A stretch of DNA of 15,853 nt from JASFWK01 sp050049355 (GTDB taxonomy: Bacteria; Chloroflexota; Anaerolineae; B4-G1; DUEL01): contig JASFWK010000040.1 of NCBI GenBank assembly GCA_050049355.1, positions 1-15,853 of the forward strand. Direction: 5' to 3'. Numbering within the stretch: position 1 is the stretch's first letter; every line of letters begins with the position of its first letter. The position numbers and the translations under genes were made by a program. Shown here piece by piece: positions 7,361 to 14,828 of this stretch. A model generated the notes under the pieces. The model was not told where the DNA came from, ran no database searches, and was given only the letters and a program-made list of their open reading frames with translations.

Positions 7361-7378
7361 ATACCGACCGGTCGGTAT
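7361..7378. promoter_or_regulatory. Probable TetR-family operator (18-bp perfect palindrome)
   Basis: ATACCGACCGGTCGGTAT is identical on both strands. It lies 15 bases upstream of the TetR-family start codon and immediately downstream of the -10 box of the candidate promoter, covering the predicted +1. Length and position fit a TetR-dimer site. Confidence 0.75.
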
Positions 7379-7379
7379 A

Positions 7380-7408
7380 ATCCTACCACGAGCGTCCCCT
7401 CTTGTCAA
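7380..7408 (-). promoter_or_regulatory. Promoter of the tetR-epimerase operon
   Basis: On the minus strand TTGACA (7408-7403, perfect -35) is followed after 17 bases by TAGGAT (7385-7380, 4/6 to TATAAT). Transcription would start near 7373, inside the palindromic operator, giving a leader of about 27 bases before the GTG at 7346. Confidence 0.65.
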
Positions 7409-7499
7409 GGCTCGCCTCTCCACCCACCAAGGCCGACCTGATTCCTCGCTCCGGATCTGGAGTCCCCTCCTCTCTTTATCCAATCGTAACCCCTCCGTA

Positions 7500-7529
7500 A
7501 TGACCAAATGGGGTCAAGACGAGTATCAT
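7500..7529 (+). promoter_or_regulatory. Candidate promoter of the REC-GAF-kinase gene
   Basis: ATGACC (7500-7505) and TATCAT (7524-7529) are spaced by 18 bases, matching 4/6 and 5/6. The predicted start near 7536 coincides with an in-frame ATG, which suggests either a leaderless message from 7536 or translation from the internal ATG at 7584. Confidence 0.4.
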
Positions 7530-7583
7530 TAAAGAATGGAAAAGCAGGATGAGACTGGAGAGCCCTTACGAAAACGGAGTGAA

Positions 7584-9194
7584 ATGAAGCGAGACGTACG
7601 CATTCTGGTCGTTGACGATAGCCAGCCCATGCGTCAGTTCGTCGTCCGGGCGCTGTTGGATCGGGGTGGATTCCTTCCCCTGGAGGCGGCAGACGGGGCT
7701 GAAGCAATGGAGATAATTATGGCCAATCCCCCGGACCTGATCTTACTCGACCTCGAGATGCCCCGTTTGAGTGGTCTCCAGGTCTTGGACACTCTCGACG
7801 CCCACGAAGTTGATGCTCCGGTCATCCTGATCACATCCCACGGGTCCGAAGCCATTGCGGTGGAGGTCTTCCGAAAGGGAGTGCGGGATTACCTGATCAA
7901 GCCTTTCACCGCCAAGCAGATGTACTCTGCCATCGATCGAGCCCTCACCGAGATCCGCCTGCGCCGGGAAAAGGACGCCCTCACCCAGCGTCTGACTGCC
8001 GCAAACCAGCAGCTGCGGCGCCGGGTGCAGGAGCTAGACACCCTCTACCGAGTCGGGAAGTCTGTCACTTCCCTACTCTCAAGAGAGAAGCTGTTGGAGC
8101 GGATCTTGGACGCCGCTTTCTTCGTAATCGGCGCGGAGGAGGCCACGCTGATGCTCGTAGACGAGGAGAGCTGTCGATTGCGTTCGGTGCTCCACCGTCA
8201 GCGAGTGCCCGGAGAGGTGCAATGCCTGGCAAGCCGCAGCGCCGAGGAACTGGCATCCGACGCAATCCGCAAGAAGGACGTCACCTCAAGCGGCGCTATG
8301 CTCTACGCACCTCTCACGGTAGGCGACGAGGTCATAGGTGCGCTGGGAGTGAGCAACCGCGTGAGTGCCAAGCCCTTCTCGGAACACGACCGGCGTCTCT
8401 TGCTCTCGCTGGCCGACTACGCCGCTATCGCCCTTGAGAACGCGCGCCTCTACGAAAACGTGCGCAGGGCCAACCAGGCTAAATCGGAGTTCGTCTCCCT
8501 CGTCGCTCACGAGCTCGGCACGCCGATGACCTCCATCCGGGGCTACGCCGACTTGCTGGAGAAGAAGAAGGTCGGCTCGCTGACAGCGCAGCAGGCGAGG
8601 TTCGTCCGCGCCATCAGCTACAACGCGGAGCAGATGCGAATCCTGGTCTCCGACTTACAGGACATCTCCCGCATCGAGACGGGGCAGCTGCGGCTGGAGT
8701 TGGAGGCGGTACACGTGGCAGACGCGCTGCAGAACGCGCTGCTGACTACCCGCGCCCAGATAGAGGCACGCTCTCAGCAACTGACGGTAGACGTGCCAGA
8801 ACACCTGCCGCCAACCCACGCCGATCCAGCGCGATTGGCGCAAGTTCTGATCAACCTGCTCACCAACGCCAGCAAGTACACCCCCGAAGGCGGCAGCCTC
8901 CGCGTACAGGCACGCCTCGCCGACGGCTATGTACACTGCAGCGTCTCCGATACGGGGATCGGCATCTCGCCAGAGGATCAGGCACAACTGTTCACCAAGT
9001 TCTTCCGGTCGACGGATCCAACGGTGCGAGAGATGGGAGGAACGGGGTTGGGGCTCTGCATCGCAAAGAACCTGGTGGAACTTCAGGGTGGGAAGCTCGA
9101 CGTGGAGAGCACCCTTGGCAAAGGCTCGAGCTTCACGTTCACCGTGCCGGTTGCCGACAAGGAGGGAGAGGAACAAGGCAGCAGAGACGCCTGA
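7584..9194 (+). CDS. Soluble hybrid histidine kinase: REC - coiled coil - GAF - HisKA - HATPase
   Basis: 536 residues from the ATG at 7584, which has GGAG (7576-7579) 4 bases upstream; an ATG at 7536 without such a site would add 16 non-domain residues. The receiver domain (5-122) has D11/D12, phospho-acceptor D56 (LLDLEMP), T84 and K106 (IKPF). A helical linker (123-155) leads to a GAF-type domain (about 156-290). The HisKA box is VSLVAHELGTPMTSIRGY with H309; Gly follows Leu where Arg is usual (HELRTP). N428, the G1 box DTGIG (456-460), the F box LFTKFFRS (469-476) and GGTGLGL (485-491) complete the ATPase. No membrane helix is present, so it senses a cytoplasmic signal or takes phosphate from another kinase. 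It has no adjacent output regulator except the REC-Roadblock gene two genes downstream. Confidence 0.92.
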   Translation: MKRDVRILVVDDSQPMRQFVVRALLDRGGFLPLEAADGAEAMEIIMANPPDLILLDLEMPRLSGLQVLDTLDAHEVDAPVILITSHGSEAIAVEVFRKGVRDYLIKPFTAKQMYSAIDRALTEIRLRREKDALTQRLTAANQQLRRRVQELDTLYRVGKSVTSLLSREKLLERILDAAFFVIGAEEATLMLVDEESCRLRSVLHRQRVPGEVQCLASRSAEELASDAIRKKDVTSSGAMLYAPLTVGDEVIGALGVSNRVSAKPFSEHDRRLLLSLADYAAIALENARLYENVRRANQAKSEFVSLVAHELGTPMTSIRGYADLLEKKKVGSLTAQQARFVRAISYNAEQMRILVSDLQDISRIETGQLRLELEAVHVADALQNALLTTRAQIEARSQQLTVDVPEHLPPTHADPARLAQVLINLLTNASKYTPEGGSLRVQARLADGYVHCSVSDTGIGISPEDQAQLFTKFFRSTDPTVREMGGTGLGLCIAKNLVELQGGKLDVESTLGKGSSFTFTVPVADKEGEEQGSRDA

Positions 9195-9219
9195 GTCCTT
9201 CGGCCGACGCGCACCACAC

Positions 9220-9247
9220 TTGTCGTGTCTATCTCCCCGAGTATAAT
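9220..9247 (+). promoter_or_regulatory. Promoter of the comEA-like gene
   Basis: TTGTCG (9220-9225) and a perfect TATAAT (9242-9247) are 16 bases apart. The start would be near 9254, about 33 bases before the ATG at 9287. Confidence 0.6.
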
Positions 9248-9286
9248 CCCCTCATACAACGCAGCCTACAACACAGCGAGGTGACA

Positions 9287-9883
9287 ATGGAAGAGGCAGA
9301 CAGGCATCATCGCAGCCTCCTTATTCTGTGCTCAGTGTTGAGCCTGATTGCGGGCGGCTTGATTGGATATCTTACCCCCCATCCGTGGAGCCAGCCCGTT
9401 GCGATTATCACCCCCGATCCCACGTCCACCCCCCCGCCCACCCCAACCCCAAGCCCGCTGCGCGTCTACGTCAGCGGGGAGGTGGCAGCTCCTGCCGTAT
9501 ACCGGCTCGCACCCGGCAGCCTAGTCGAGGACGCCATACGAGCCGCCGGTGGGCCTGCCTCCGATGCCGACCTGGATCGTATTAACCTGGCACGCGAACT
9601 CACCGACCAGCAGCAGGTTCACGTACCACGCGAAGGCGAAGGAGATCCTCCACCGCCCCTATCCGGTGGCGTCGAAACCACCACCGAGCCCCTGATCAAC
9701 ATCAACACCGCTGTCCCCGCCGACCTGGAGAGACTGCCCCACATTGGGCCTGCGACAGCCCAGAGGATTGTCGAGTATCGGGAGACCAACGGTGCCTTTG
9801 AAGCCGTCGAAGAGATCCTGAACGTGCCTGGTGTCGGCCCTGCTATCCTCGAGGAGATTCAGGCTGGTATCACGGTCGAGTAG
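9287..9883 (+). CDS. comEA: ComEA-like DNA-binding competence protein (TM, SLBB, helix-hairpin-helix)
   Basis: 198 residues. An N-terminal membrane anchor (about 9-29) is followed by a Pro/Thr-rich stalk (42-57, TPDPTSTPPPTPTPSP). An SLBB domain follows (58-115: RVYVSGEVAAPAVYRLAPGS, then VEDAIRAAGGPASDADLDRI). After a second Pro-rich linker, two helix-hairpin-helix motifs appear: ININTAVPADLERLPHIGPA (137-156) and FEAVEEILNVPGVGPAIL (171-188). This is the ComEA layout: an extracellular DNA receptor that hands DNA to the ComEC channel in natural transformation. The ATG at 9287 has GAGG (9278-9281) 5 bases upstream; a GTG at 9281 overlaps that site. comEC is not next to it here. A general extracytoplasmic DNA-binding role is the alternative. 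Confidence 0.87.
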   Translation: MEEADRHHRSLLILCSVLSLIAGGLIGYLTPHPWSQPVAIITPDPTSTPPPTPTPSPLRVYVSGEVAAPAVYRLAPGSLVEDAIRAAGGPASDADLDRINLARELTDQQQVHVPREGEGDPPPPLSGGVETTTEPLININTAVPADLERLPHIGPATAQRIVEYRETNGAFEAVEEILNVPGVGPAILEEIQAGITVE

Positions 9884-9976
9884 AGGACTTGAGGCCTCTG
9901 GATCTTGGTGATGAGAAGAGGGGCTGTATCCTATCGAACTGAATGGTTTGAGGCGAAGCTCGCCTGGACGCCTATC

Positions 9977-10004
9977 TTGACTTTTCCCTCTCTGTCAATA
10001 GAAT
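9977..10004 (+). promoter_or_regulatory. Candidate promoter of the REC-Roadblock gene
   Basis: TTGACT (9977-9982) and TAGAAT (9999-10004), each 5/6 to consensus, are 16 bases apart. The start would be near 10011, giving a leader of about 227 bases. Confidence 0.5.
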
Positions 10005-10089
10005 GAAATTCAGTAGATCCGATTCGCCACTATGAGTGACGCCCAAAGGGTCTCGTTTCTCGCAAACAGCGCATTCGTTTGACCCAGGC

Positions 10090-10124
10090 GAGATCCTTCG
10101 CTCACTGCGGTCTCTCATAATGAC
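10090..10124 (+). repeat. Degenerate intergenic repeat of the GAGATCCTTCGCT...AATGAC type
   Basis: The stretch starts GAGATCCTTCGCT and ends AATGAC, and translated in one frame it gives EILRSLRSLIMT. That is the well-known spurious peptide of a dispersed intergenic repeat family found in many bacterial genomes. GAGATC (10090-10095) can pair with GGTCTC (10109-10114) to form a hairpin. Only one copy is visible, so membership rests on recollection of the family. Confidence 0.4.
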
Positions 10125-10237
10125 GCTTCCGATAGTCTTGCAGACAAATGTGCCTTTCTGCACAGATCTTAATTCTGCTGAAACTATCGTCTCAGCGGAT
10201 TGTCTGAGAACACCCACGCTCGCAAGCGGAGGAAGAG

Positions 10238-11026
10238 GTGAGCCGCCGTATCCTGATCGTCGACCCCAACCGCGCTTTCGCAACTATGCTGTGCCAAGGT
10301 CTTGAGGAGATGGGGGGCACTCAGCCAGTTGCCGTCAGCAGCGGGAAAGAGGCCCTCCAAGCTGCGACAGCGGACGACTATGACTTGGTCATCGTAGACA
10401 TGGATCTCGACGACATGGAGAGTTGCTTGCTGGTGCGAGCGCTGCGCGAGGAGCAACCCAACCTCCCGCTGATGGTAATCCCCCTCGAAGGCGAGGAGAT
10501 CCCTTCCGAACTGGCCGACGTGACTGTGCAGGGCACCCTACCCAAGCCATTCTTCCTCCCAGAGCTACCCGACCGGATCCAGGCTGCGCTGGCGCGAAGC
10601 GCCGGAGAGGAGCTGACGCCAGCGTCTGCCCCCGCTTCTGAGCAGCACCCCGCCATGATCCGGCAGATGACCCGCCTGAGCCAAGAGGCAGGCGCTCAGG
10701 CTGTGATGCTCACGCGCGGTAAGGAACTGGTCGCTCACGTAGGCCGCCTCCCAGATGAGGAGGTGACCGCTCTGGCATCTCTCGTCTACGAATCCTGGCA
10801 CACCTCCGCGCGCGTGGCTAAGGTTCTGGGCAAGGAGCAAATCCGCTTCGAGCAGAGCATTGAGGGGGACGAGTATCTCCTTTACTCACTGGCTCTTCCC
10901 GACACCCTTATCCTCTCCGTCGTTGTCGAGGGGCAAGTGCCCCTCGGTATGATCCGGCATCGGGCCAAGGAGACGGCGGAGCAGGTTCGGGAGTTGATAG
11001 GGAATGCCGACATCCCCCTGAGCTAG
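10238..11026 (+). CDS. REC-like domain fused to a Roadblock/LC7 domain
   Basis: 262 residues with GTG start; GGAGG (10228-10232) lies 5 bases upstream. The N-terminal receiver-like domain (2-118) has D54 (VIVDMD) and K103 (LPKPF), but only one of the acidic pair (D9-P10), and Pro82 where Thr/Ser usually lies, so phosphorylation may be weak or altered. A Pro/Ala/Ser linker (about 122-137) joins a C-terminal Roadblock/LC7-like domain (138-253): IRQMTRLSQEAGAQAVMLTR, then GKELVAHVGRL, FEQSIEGDEYLLYSLAL and TLILSVVVEG. Roadblock domains regulate small Ras-like GTPases (MglB with MglA). No GTPase gene is in the window. polA follows after 17 bases, so both may be cotranscribed. Roadblock assignment is by sequence pattern. 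Confidence 0.75.
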   Translation: MSRRILIVDPNRAFATMLCQGLEEMGGTQPVAVSSGKEALQAATADDYDLVIVDMDLDDMESCLLVRALREEQPNLPLMVIPLEGEEIPSELADVTVQGTLPKPFFLPELPDRIQAALARSAGEELTPASAPASEQHPAMIRQMTRLSQEAGAQAVMLTRGKELVAHVGRLPDEEVTALASLVYESWHTSARVAKVLGKEQIRFEQSIEGDEYLLYSLALPDTLILSVVVEGQVPLGMIRHRAKETAEQVRELIGNADIPLS

Positions 11027-11043
11027 CACGATTGGAGTGCCCT

Positions 11044-13806
11044 ATGCACGACAAGCCTGAGAAGAGACTGATTCTCATAGATGGCCACGCACTGGCCTAC
11101 CGAGCCTTCTACGCACTGCCGCTGGGGAGTTTCTCCACCCGCGACGGAGAACCCACGAATGCGACCTACGGCTTCGCCTCCACCCTTCTCAGCATTCTTC
11201 ACAAGCACAGGCCCGACTGCATCGCCGTCTGCTTCGATGCCGGCCAATCCGGTCGCGACGAGATCTACCCCGACTACAAGGCCCATCGAGATCGGATGCC
11301 CGAGGAGATGCGAGTCCAGATGAGCCGCATCCGCCAGGTCGTGGAGGCCTTCGGTATCCCCATCTTCGAGGTGGAGGGCATGGAGGCAGATGATCTGCTC
11401 GGGACTCTGGCAAGGCAGGCAGCCGAGAAGGTGGAGATCCTCATCGTCACCGGCGATCGTGACCTGCTGCAGCTGGTGAGGCAGCATGTGCACGTCCTTC
11501 TGCCTGGCCGCCGCATATCCGAGCGCGAAGTATACGACGAAGAGGCAGTACGGGATCGATACGGGGGTCTCGCCCCCGCCCAACTGCAAGACTACAAGGC
11601 GCTGATAGGCGATAGGTCCGACAACATCCCCGGCGTGAGGGGAGTAGGGGAGAAGACAGCGACAGAGCTCCTCCGCAAGTACGGGTCGCTTACGACCATC
11701 TATGAACACCTGGACGAGATCAAGAATACACGTTTCCGGAACGCATTGGCGAAAGGTCGCGAGGAAGCGTTCCTCAGCCAGCGCCTATCCACAATCCAAA
11801 CCGAGGTTCCTGTGGAACTGGACCTGGAGGCGTGTACGTACCATGACTATGACCGAAGACGAGTGCTGGACCTCTTCCGCCAGCTGGAGTTCCACTCCCT
11901 GACAGACCGGCTCCCGCCGTCTGAAGGGTCCGCCCACCAACTCTCCTTCTTCAGAGCGGAGGAGCCGTCTCGCCAACCCACGTCTACCGTCGCACACCTG
12001 GTGACGGAGACGAAGCAGCTGACAAGCTTGATGAGGCAGCTCTCGCGCGCCTCCGCCGTCGCATTCGACACAGAGACCACTTCACCAAATCCGATGGAGG
12101 CCGAACTGGTCGGATTGGCCTTCACAGATCGAGAGACGGAAGGATGGTACATCCCCGTGGGTCACCACAGAGGAACTCAACTGCCGATGGAGGAAGTCCT
12201 CAGAGCAGTCCGCCCCCTTCTAGCCAACCCGAGCCTGCCCAAACAAGCACATAACGCCAAGTATGACCTGGAGGTACTGGCTCGCTACGAGGTGGAGGTG
12301 GAGGGTCTAGCCTTTGACACAATGATCGCCGAGTGGCTCACCGATCCTGCTAGCCGCAATCTAGGTCTGAAGAACTTGGCCTTCGCCCGCCTCGGCGTGA
12401 CGATGACTCCTATTGAGGATCTGATCGGCTCTGGCCGCAACCAGATCACGATGGCGGAGGTGGACATAGAGGAAGCTGCTGAGTACGCCGCCGCCGACGT
12501 GGACATGACCCATCGGCTGGCGCGCGTCTTGAAGCCTAAGCTAGAGCAGAAGGGACACTGGGACCTCTTCATCAGTACGGAGCTTCCCCTGGTGAAGGTG
12601 CTGTTGGCGATGGAGATGACAGGGGTAGCACTCGATGTCTCCTTCCTGAAGCGCATGTCGGAGGATCTGGGGCAGCGACTGGTGGAACTGGAAGAGGAAA
12701 TTCAAAAGAAGGTGGGTCACCCCTTGAACGTCAATTCTCACCAGCAGATGGAGGAAGCCCTTTTCGTGACACTGGGGCTGCCTACGGAAGGAGTACCCCG
12801 CACCTCCACCGGTCACTACTCCGTCGCCGCAAGCGTGTTGGAGTCGCTGCGGGGGGCGCACCCGGTAATCGAACTCATCCTGGAGCAGCGCGAACTGGCC
12901 AAGCTGAAGTCTACCTACGTCGACGCGCTTCCCGCTCTGGTCAACCGCGAGACCGGACGGCTCCACACCTCCTACAACCAGACTGGCACGGTCACCGGCA
13001 GGATCTCTTCTAGCGAACCCAATTTGCAGAACATCCCCATTCGCTCCCCCCTGGGTCGACAGGTGCGACTCGCCTTCGCCGCTCCGGCGGGATCCGTTCT
13101 CCTGGGAGCGGACTACTCGCAGGTGGAGCTGCGGGTGCTGGCCCACATCTCCGGCGATCGAGGACTCGTTTCCGCTTTCCAGCGGGGCGAGGATATCCAC
13201 GCTACGACCGCCGCGGCTCTCTTCGATGTCACTCTGGAGGAAGTGACGCCCAACCAGCGTCGTTTCGCTAAGCAGGTCAACTTTGGCCTTATCTACGGTA
13301 TGAGCACCTATCGCTTGGCGCGTGAGACCGGGCTTACCCAGGCAGAGGCAGAGAACTTCGTTACGCAGTACTTCGGGCGGTTCCCCAAGGTGCGCGAGTA
13401 TCTGGAGCTCACCATCGCGCAGGCCAAGAGCCAGGGATATGTAGAGACCCTGCTGGGCCGTCGGCGCTACTTCCCAGTCCTCCAGAGCACTGCGCGGGGG
13501 CGCACACGAGCCCGACGGCGGGCAGAGCGCGAGGCGGTCAACACGCCCATCCAAGGCTCCGCAGCAGACATCATCAAGCGAGCCTCGCTGGAACTCCACC
13601 GGGCGCTCAAATCACGCGGGCTGGCCGCGCAGATGATCATCCAGGTCCACGACGAGCTGATCCTGGAGGTCCCCAAGGCGGAACTGGAGACTGTAGCGCC
13701 GTTGGTTAGGGAAGTAATGGAATCCGCTCACTCCCTCCGCGTCCCGCTCAAGGTGGATCTCAAGATGGGACCTAACTGGGAGGAGATGGAACCGTTGAAG
13801 ATTTGA
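11044..13806 (+). CDS. polA: DNA polymerase I
   Basis: 920 residues, full length for three-domain Pol I. The 5'-3' exonuclease/FEN domain (about 5-290) has LIDGHALAYRAFYA, FDAG, EADD (114-117), TGDRD (136-140) and GDRSDNIPGVRGVGEKTA (189-206). The 3'-5' proofreading domain (about 318-500) keeps its catalytic residues: D342/E344 in FDTETT, D408 in HNAKYD, and Y481-x3-D485. The polymerase domain (about 515-920) has TGRISSSEPNLQNIPIR, motif A GADYSQVELR (D690), motif B R739-x3-K743-x3-F747 to Y751-G752, and motif C VHDE (868-871). It fills gaps, removes Okazaki RNA primers and serves in repair. All three activities appear intact. The ATG at 11044 has GGAG (11034-11037) 6 bases upstream; a TTG at 11032 overlaps that site. 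Confidence 0.98.
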   Translation: MHDKPEKRLILIDGHALAYRAFYALPLGSFSTRDGEPTNATYGFASTLLSILHKHRPDCIAVCFDAGQSGRDEIYPDYKAHRDRMPEEMRVQMSRIRQVVEAFGIPIFEVEGMEADDLLGTLARQAAEKVEILIVTGDRDLLQLVRQHVHVLLPGRRISEREVYDEEAVRDRYGGLAPAQLQDYKALIGDRSDNIPGVRGVGEKTATELLRKYGSLTTIYEHLDEIKNTRFRNALAKGREEAFLSQRLSTIQTEVPVELDLEACTYHDYDRRRVLDLFRQLEFHSLTDRLPPSEGSAHQLSFFRAEEPSRQPTSTVAHLVTETKQLTSLMRQLSRASAVAFDTETTSPNPMEAELVGLAFTDRETEGWYIPVGHHRGTQLPMEEVLRAVRPLLANPSLPKQAHNAKYDLEVLARYEVEVEGLAFDTMIAEWLTDPASRNLGLKNLAFARLGVTMTPIEDLIGSGRNQITMAEVDIEEAAEYAAADVDMTHRLARVLKPKLEQKGHWDLFISTELPLVKVLLAMEMTGVALDVSFLKRMSEDLGQRLVELEEEIQKKVGHPLNVNSHQQMEEALFVTLGLPTEGVPRTSTGHYSVAASVLESLRGAHPVIELILEQRELAKLKSTYVDALPALVNRETGRLHTSYNQTGTVTGRISSSEPNLQNIPIRSPLGRQVRLAFAAPAGSVLLGADYSQVELRVLAHISGDRGLVSAFQRGEDIHATTAAALFDVTLEEVTPNQRRFAKQVNFGLIYGMSTYRLARETGLTQAEAENFVTQYFGRFPKVREYLELTIAQAKSQGYVETLLGRRRYFPVLQSTARGRTRARRRAEREAVNTPIQGSAADIIKRASLELHRALKSRGLAAQMIIQVHDELILEVPKAELETVAPLVREVMESAHSLRVPLKVDLKMGPNWEEMEPLKI

Positions 13807-14213
13807 GACCTTCCGGGTGTTCGTCATCTGTAGCCTAACTGTCACCCGCCACGCTGAGAGTTCCCTCACCCTATTCCTCCGTGCTCCTGCCGTCACTCCA
13901 CTCGCTGATCCGCGCGCTACGAGGGGTTTCCCGCGGGCGCGCCGGCTCCCTTGCCACACACGCCAGACCTTCGTGTCCGCACACAGGGTTTGGCCCGCGG
14001 ATGATCTCGGGCAAGAGCGAACGATCCTCTGCCCCGACGCAACTCCCTCCGCGCCGGGCAGGCTCTGGCGTTTGCCGACCTCCCCAACCTGTACTATAAT
14101 CGCGACACGGATGACAGGTCAAAACAACGCTCCATACGGATTCTCTCTGACGTTGGAGGGCATCCGCAGGGAGCGCAACTAGCCAAGAACCCTGCCACAG
14201 GAGGCCAAAGCAC
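13807..14213. other. 407-base intergenic region between polA and lepB
   Basis: CGGGTG (13814-13819) can pair with CACCCG (13843-13848) across a 23-base loop just after polA, but lacks a U run. The following ~220 bases are GC-rich with short palindromes such as CCCGCGGG (near 13930) and show no convincing coding frame, tRNA or known RNA. The lepB promoter lies at 14072-14100. Confidence 0.4.
14072..14100 (+). promoter_or_regulatory. Promoter of the lepB-deoC-oxidoreductase operon
   Basis: TTGCCG (14072-14077, 4/6) and a perfect TATAAT (14095-14100) are 17 bases apart. Transcription would begin near 14107, giving a leader of about 107 bases. Confidence 0.65.
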
Positions 14214-14825
14214 TTGGAGCCACACACAATCGCAGAGGGAACCAAACCCTCGGAGGAGAGGGAGGAGGTCTCACTGGCGCGCGCCTTCGGTGGTCGTTCG
14301 ATGGCGCGAGACATAGTTGAGACACTGCTCCTCACCCTCGTCATCTTCCTCGTCGTCAACGCTCTCACCGGCCGCTTCCAGGTACGCGGGTCGAGCATGG
14401 AGCCCTCCCTTCACTCAAGTCAGTATCTGATCGTGAGCAAGCTGAGCTACCGGCTGGAGGAGCCTCAACGCGGAGATATCATTGTCTTTGAGCCCCCCAA
14501 TGGAGCCAGCGAGGACTATATCAAGCGCATCATCGGCCTGCCGGGGGAACGGGTAGAGGCCCGCGATGGATCGATCTGGATCGACGGCTATCAGCTGGAG
14601 GAACCCTACGCGGCCTCCTCTACTCCCTATTCCGGCTCCTGGCAGCTGGGGCCTCAGGAGTACTTCGTATTGGGGGACAATCGAGCCAATTCCAGCGACT
14701 CCCATTCCTGGGGAACGCTGCCCACGGAGAACATCGTAGGCAAGACCCTCCTTTGCTACTGGCCCCCCCAGTACTGGGGACCTGTGCCCCATCACCACTT
14801 CTCCGACTTCCAGGAGCAAGAGTGA
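14214..14825 (+). CDS. lepB: Signal peptidase I
   Basis: 203 residues from a TTG start chosen for the strong AGGAGG (14199-14204) 9 bases upstream; an ATG at 14301 lacks such a site but still precedes the membrane helix. One N-terminal TM helix (about 34-52) is followed by the catalytic Ser61 in GSSMEPSL, the general base Lys104 in DYIKRIIGLPGERVE (101-115), and the conserved GDNRANSSDSHSWG (154-167), with His where many relatives have Arg (DSR). The enzyme cleaves signal peptides of exported preproteins at the outer face of the cytoplasmic membrane. It uses SMEPS rather than the common SMxPT. deoC follows after 3 bases. Confidence 0.95.
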   Translation: MEPHTIAEGTKPSEEREEVSLARAFGGRSMARDIVETLLLTLVIFLVVNALTGRFQVRGSSMEPSLHSSQYLIVSKLSYRLEEPQRGDIIVFEPPNGASEDYIKRIIGLPGERVEARDGSIWIDGYQLEEPYAASSTPYSGSWQLGPQEYFVLGDNRANSSDSHSWGTLPTENIVGKTLLCYWPPQYWGPVPHHHFSDFQEQE

Positions 14826-14828
14826 GCC

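Larger units (their letters stand above)
9884..10237. other. 354-base intergenic region: hairpins, promoter, degenerate repeat, long leader
   Basis: Just after comEA, an AGGCGA/TCGCCT hairpin (9951-9965, 3-base loop) may end that transcript, although no U run follows directly. A promoter-like pair lies at 9977-10004. The predicted leader to the GTG at 10238 is about 227 bases and contains GGGTC...GACCC arms (about 10049-10085), a degenerate repeat (10090-10124), a TGTGC/GCACA hairpin (10149-10164) and a TCTCAG/CTGAGA hairpin (10190-10209). No convincing protein frame or known riboswitch signature was seen. Confidence 0.5.

Noticed and set aside
7376..7381. Plus-strand TATAAT beside the operator as a divergent promoter
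   Set aside because: No -35-like element lies at 16-18 bases, and the box is mostly part of the palindrome.
6299..7532. Long plus-strand open frames opposite the epimerase and TetR genes
   Set aside because: They have Pro/Ser/Arg-rich shadow composition, while the minus-strand frames show clear SDR and TetR motifs with good ribosome sites.
9882..9899. AGAGG/CCTCT hairpin as the comEA terminator
   Set aside because: It is a 5-bp stem overlapping the stop codon, without a U run.
10036..10305. 89-codon open frame in the comEA to REC-Roadblock gap
   Set aside because: It has no ribosome site, overlaps the GTG start of the next gene and includes the ghost peptide of an intergenic repeat.
13817..14182. 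121-codon open frame between polA and lepB
   Set aside because: It has no recognisable domain or good start, and it runs through the lepB promoter.
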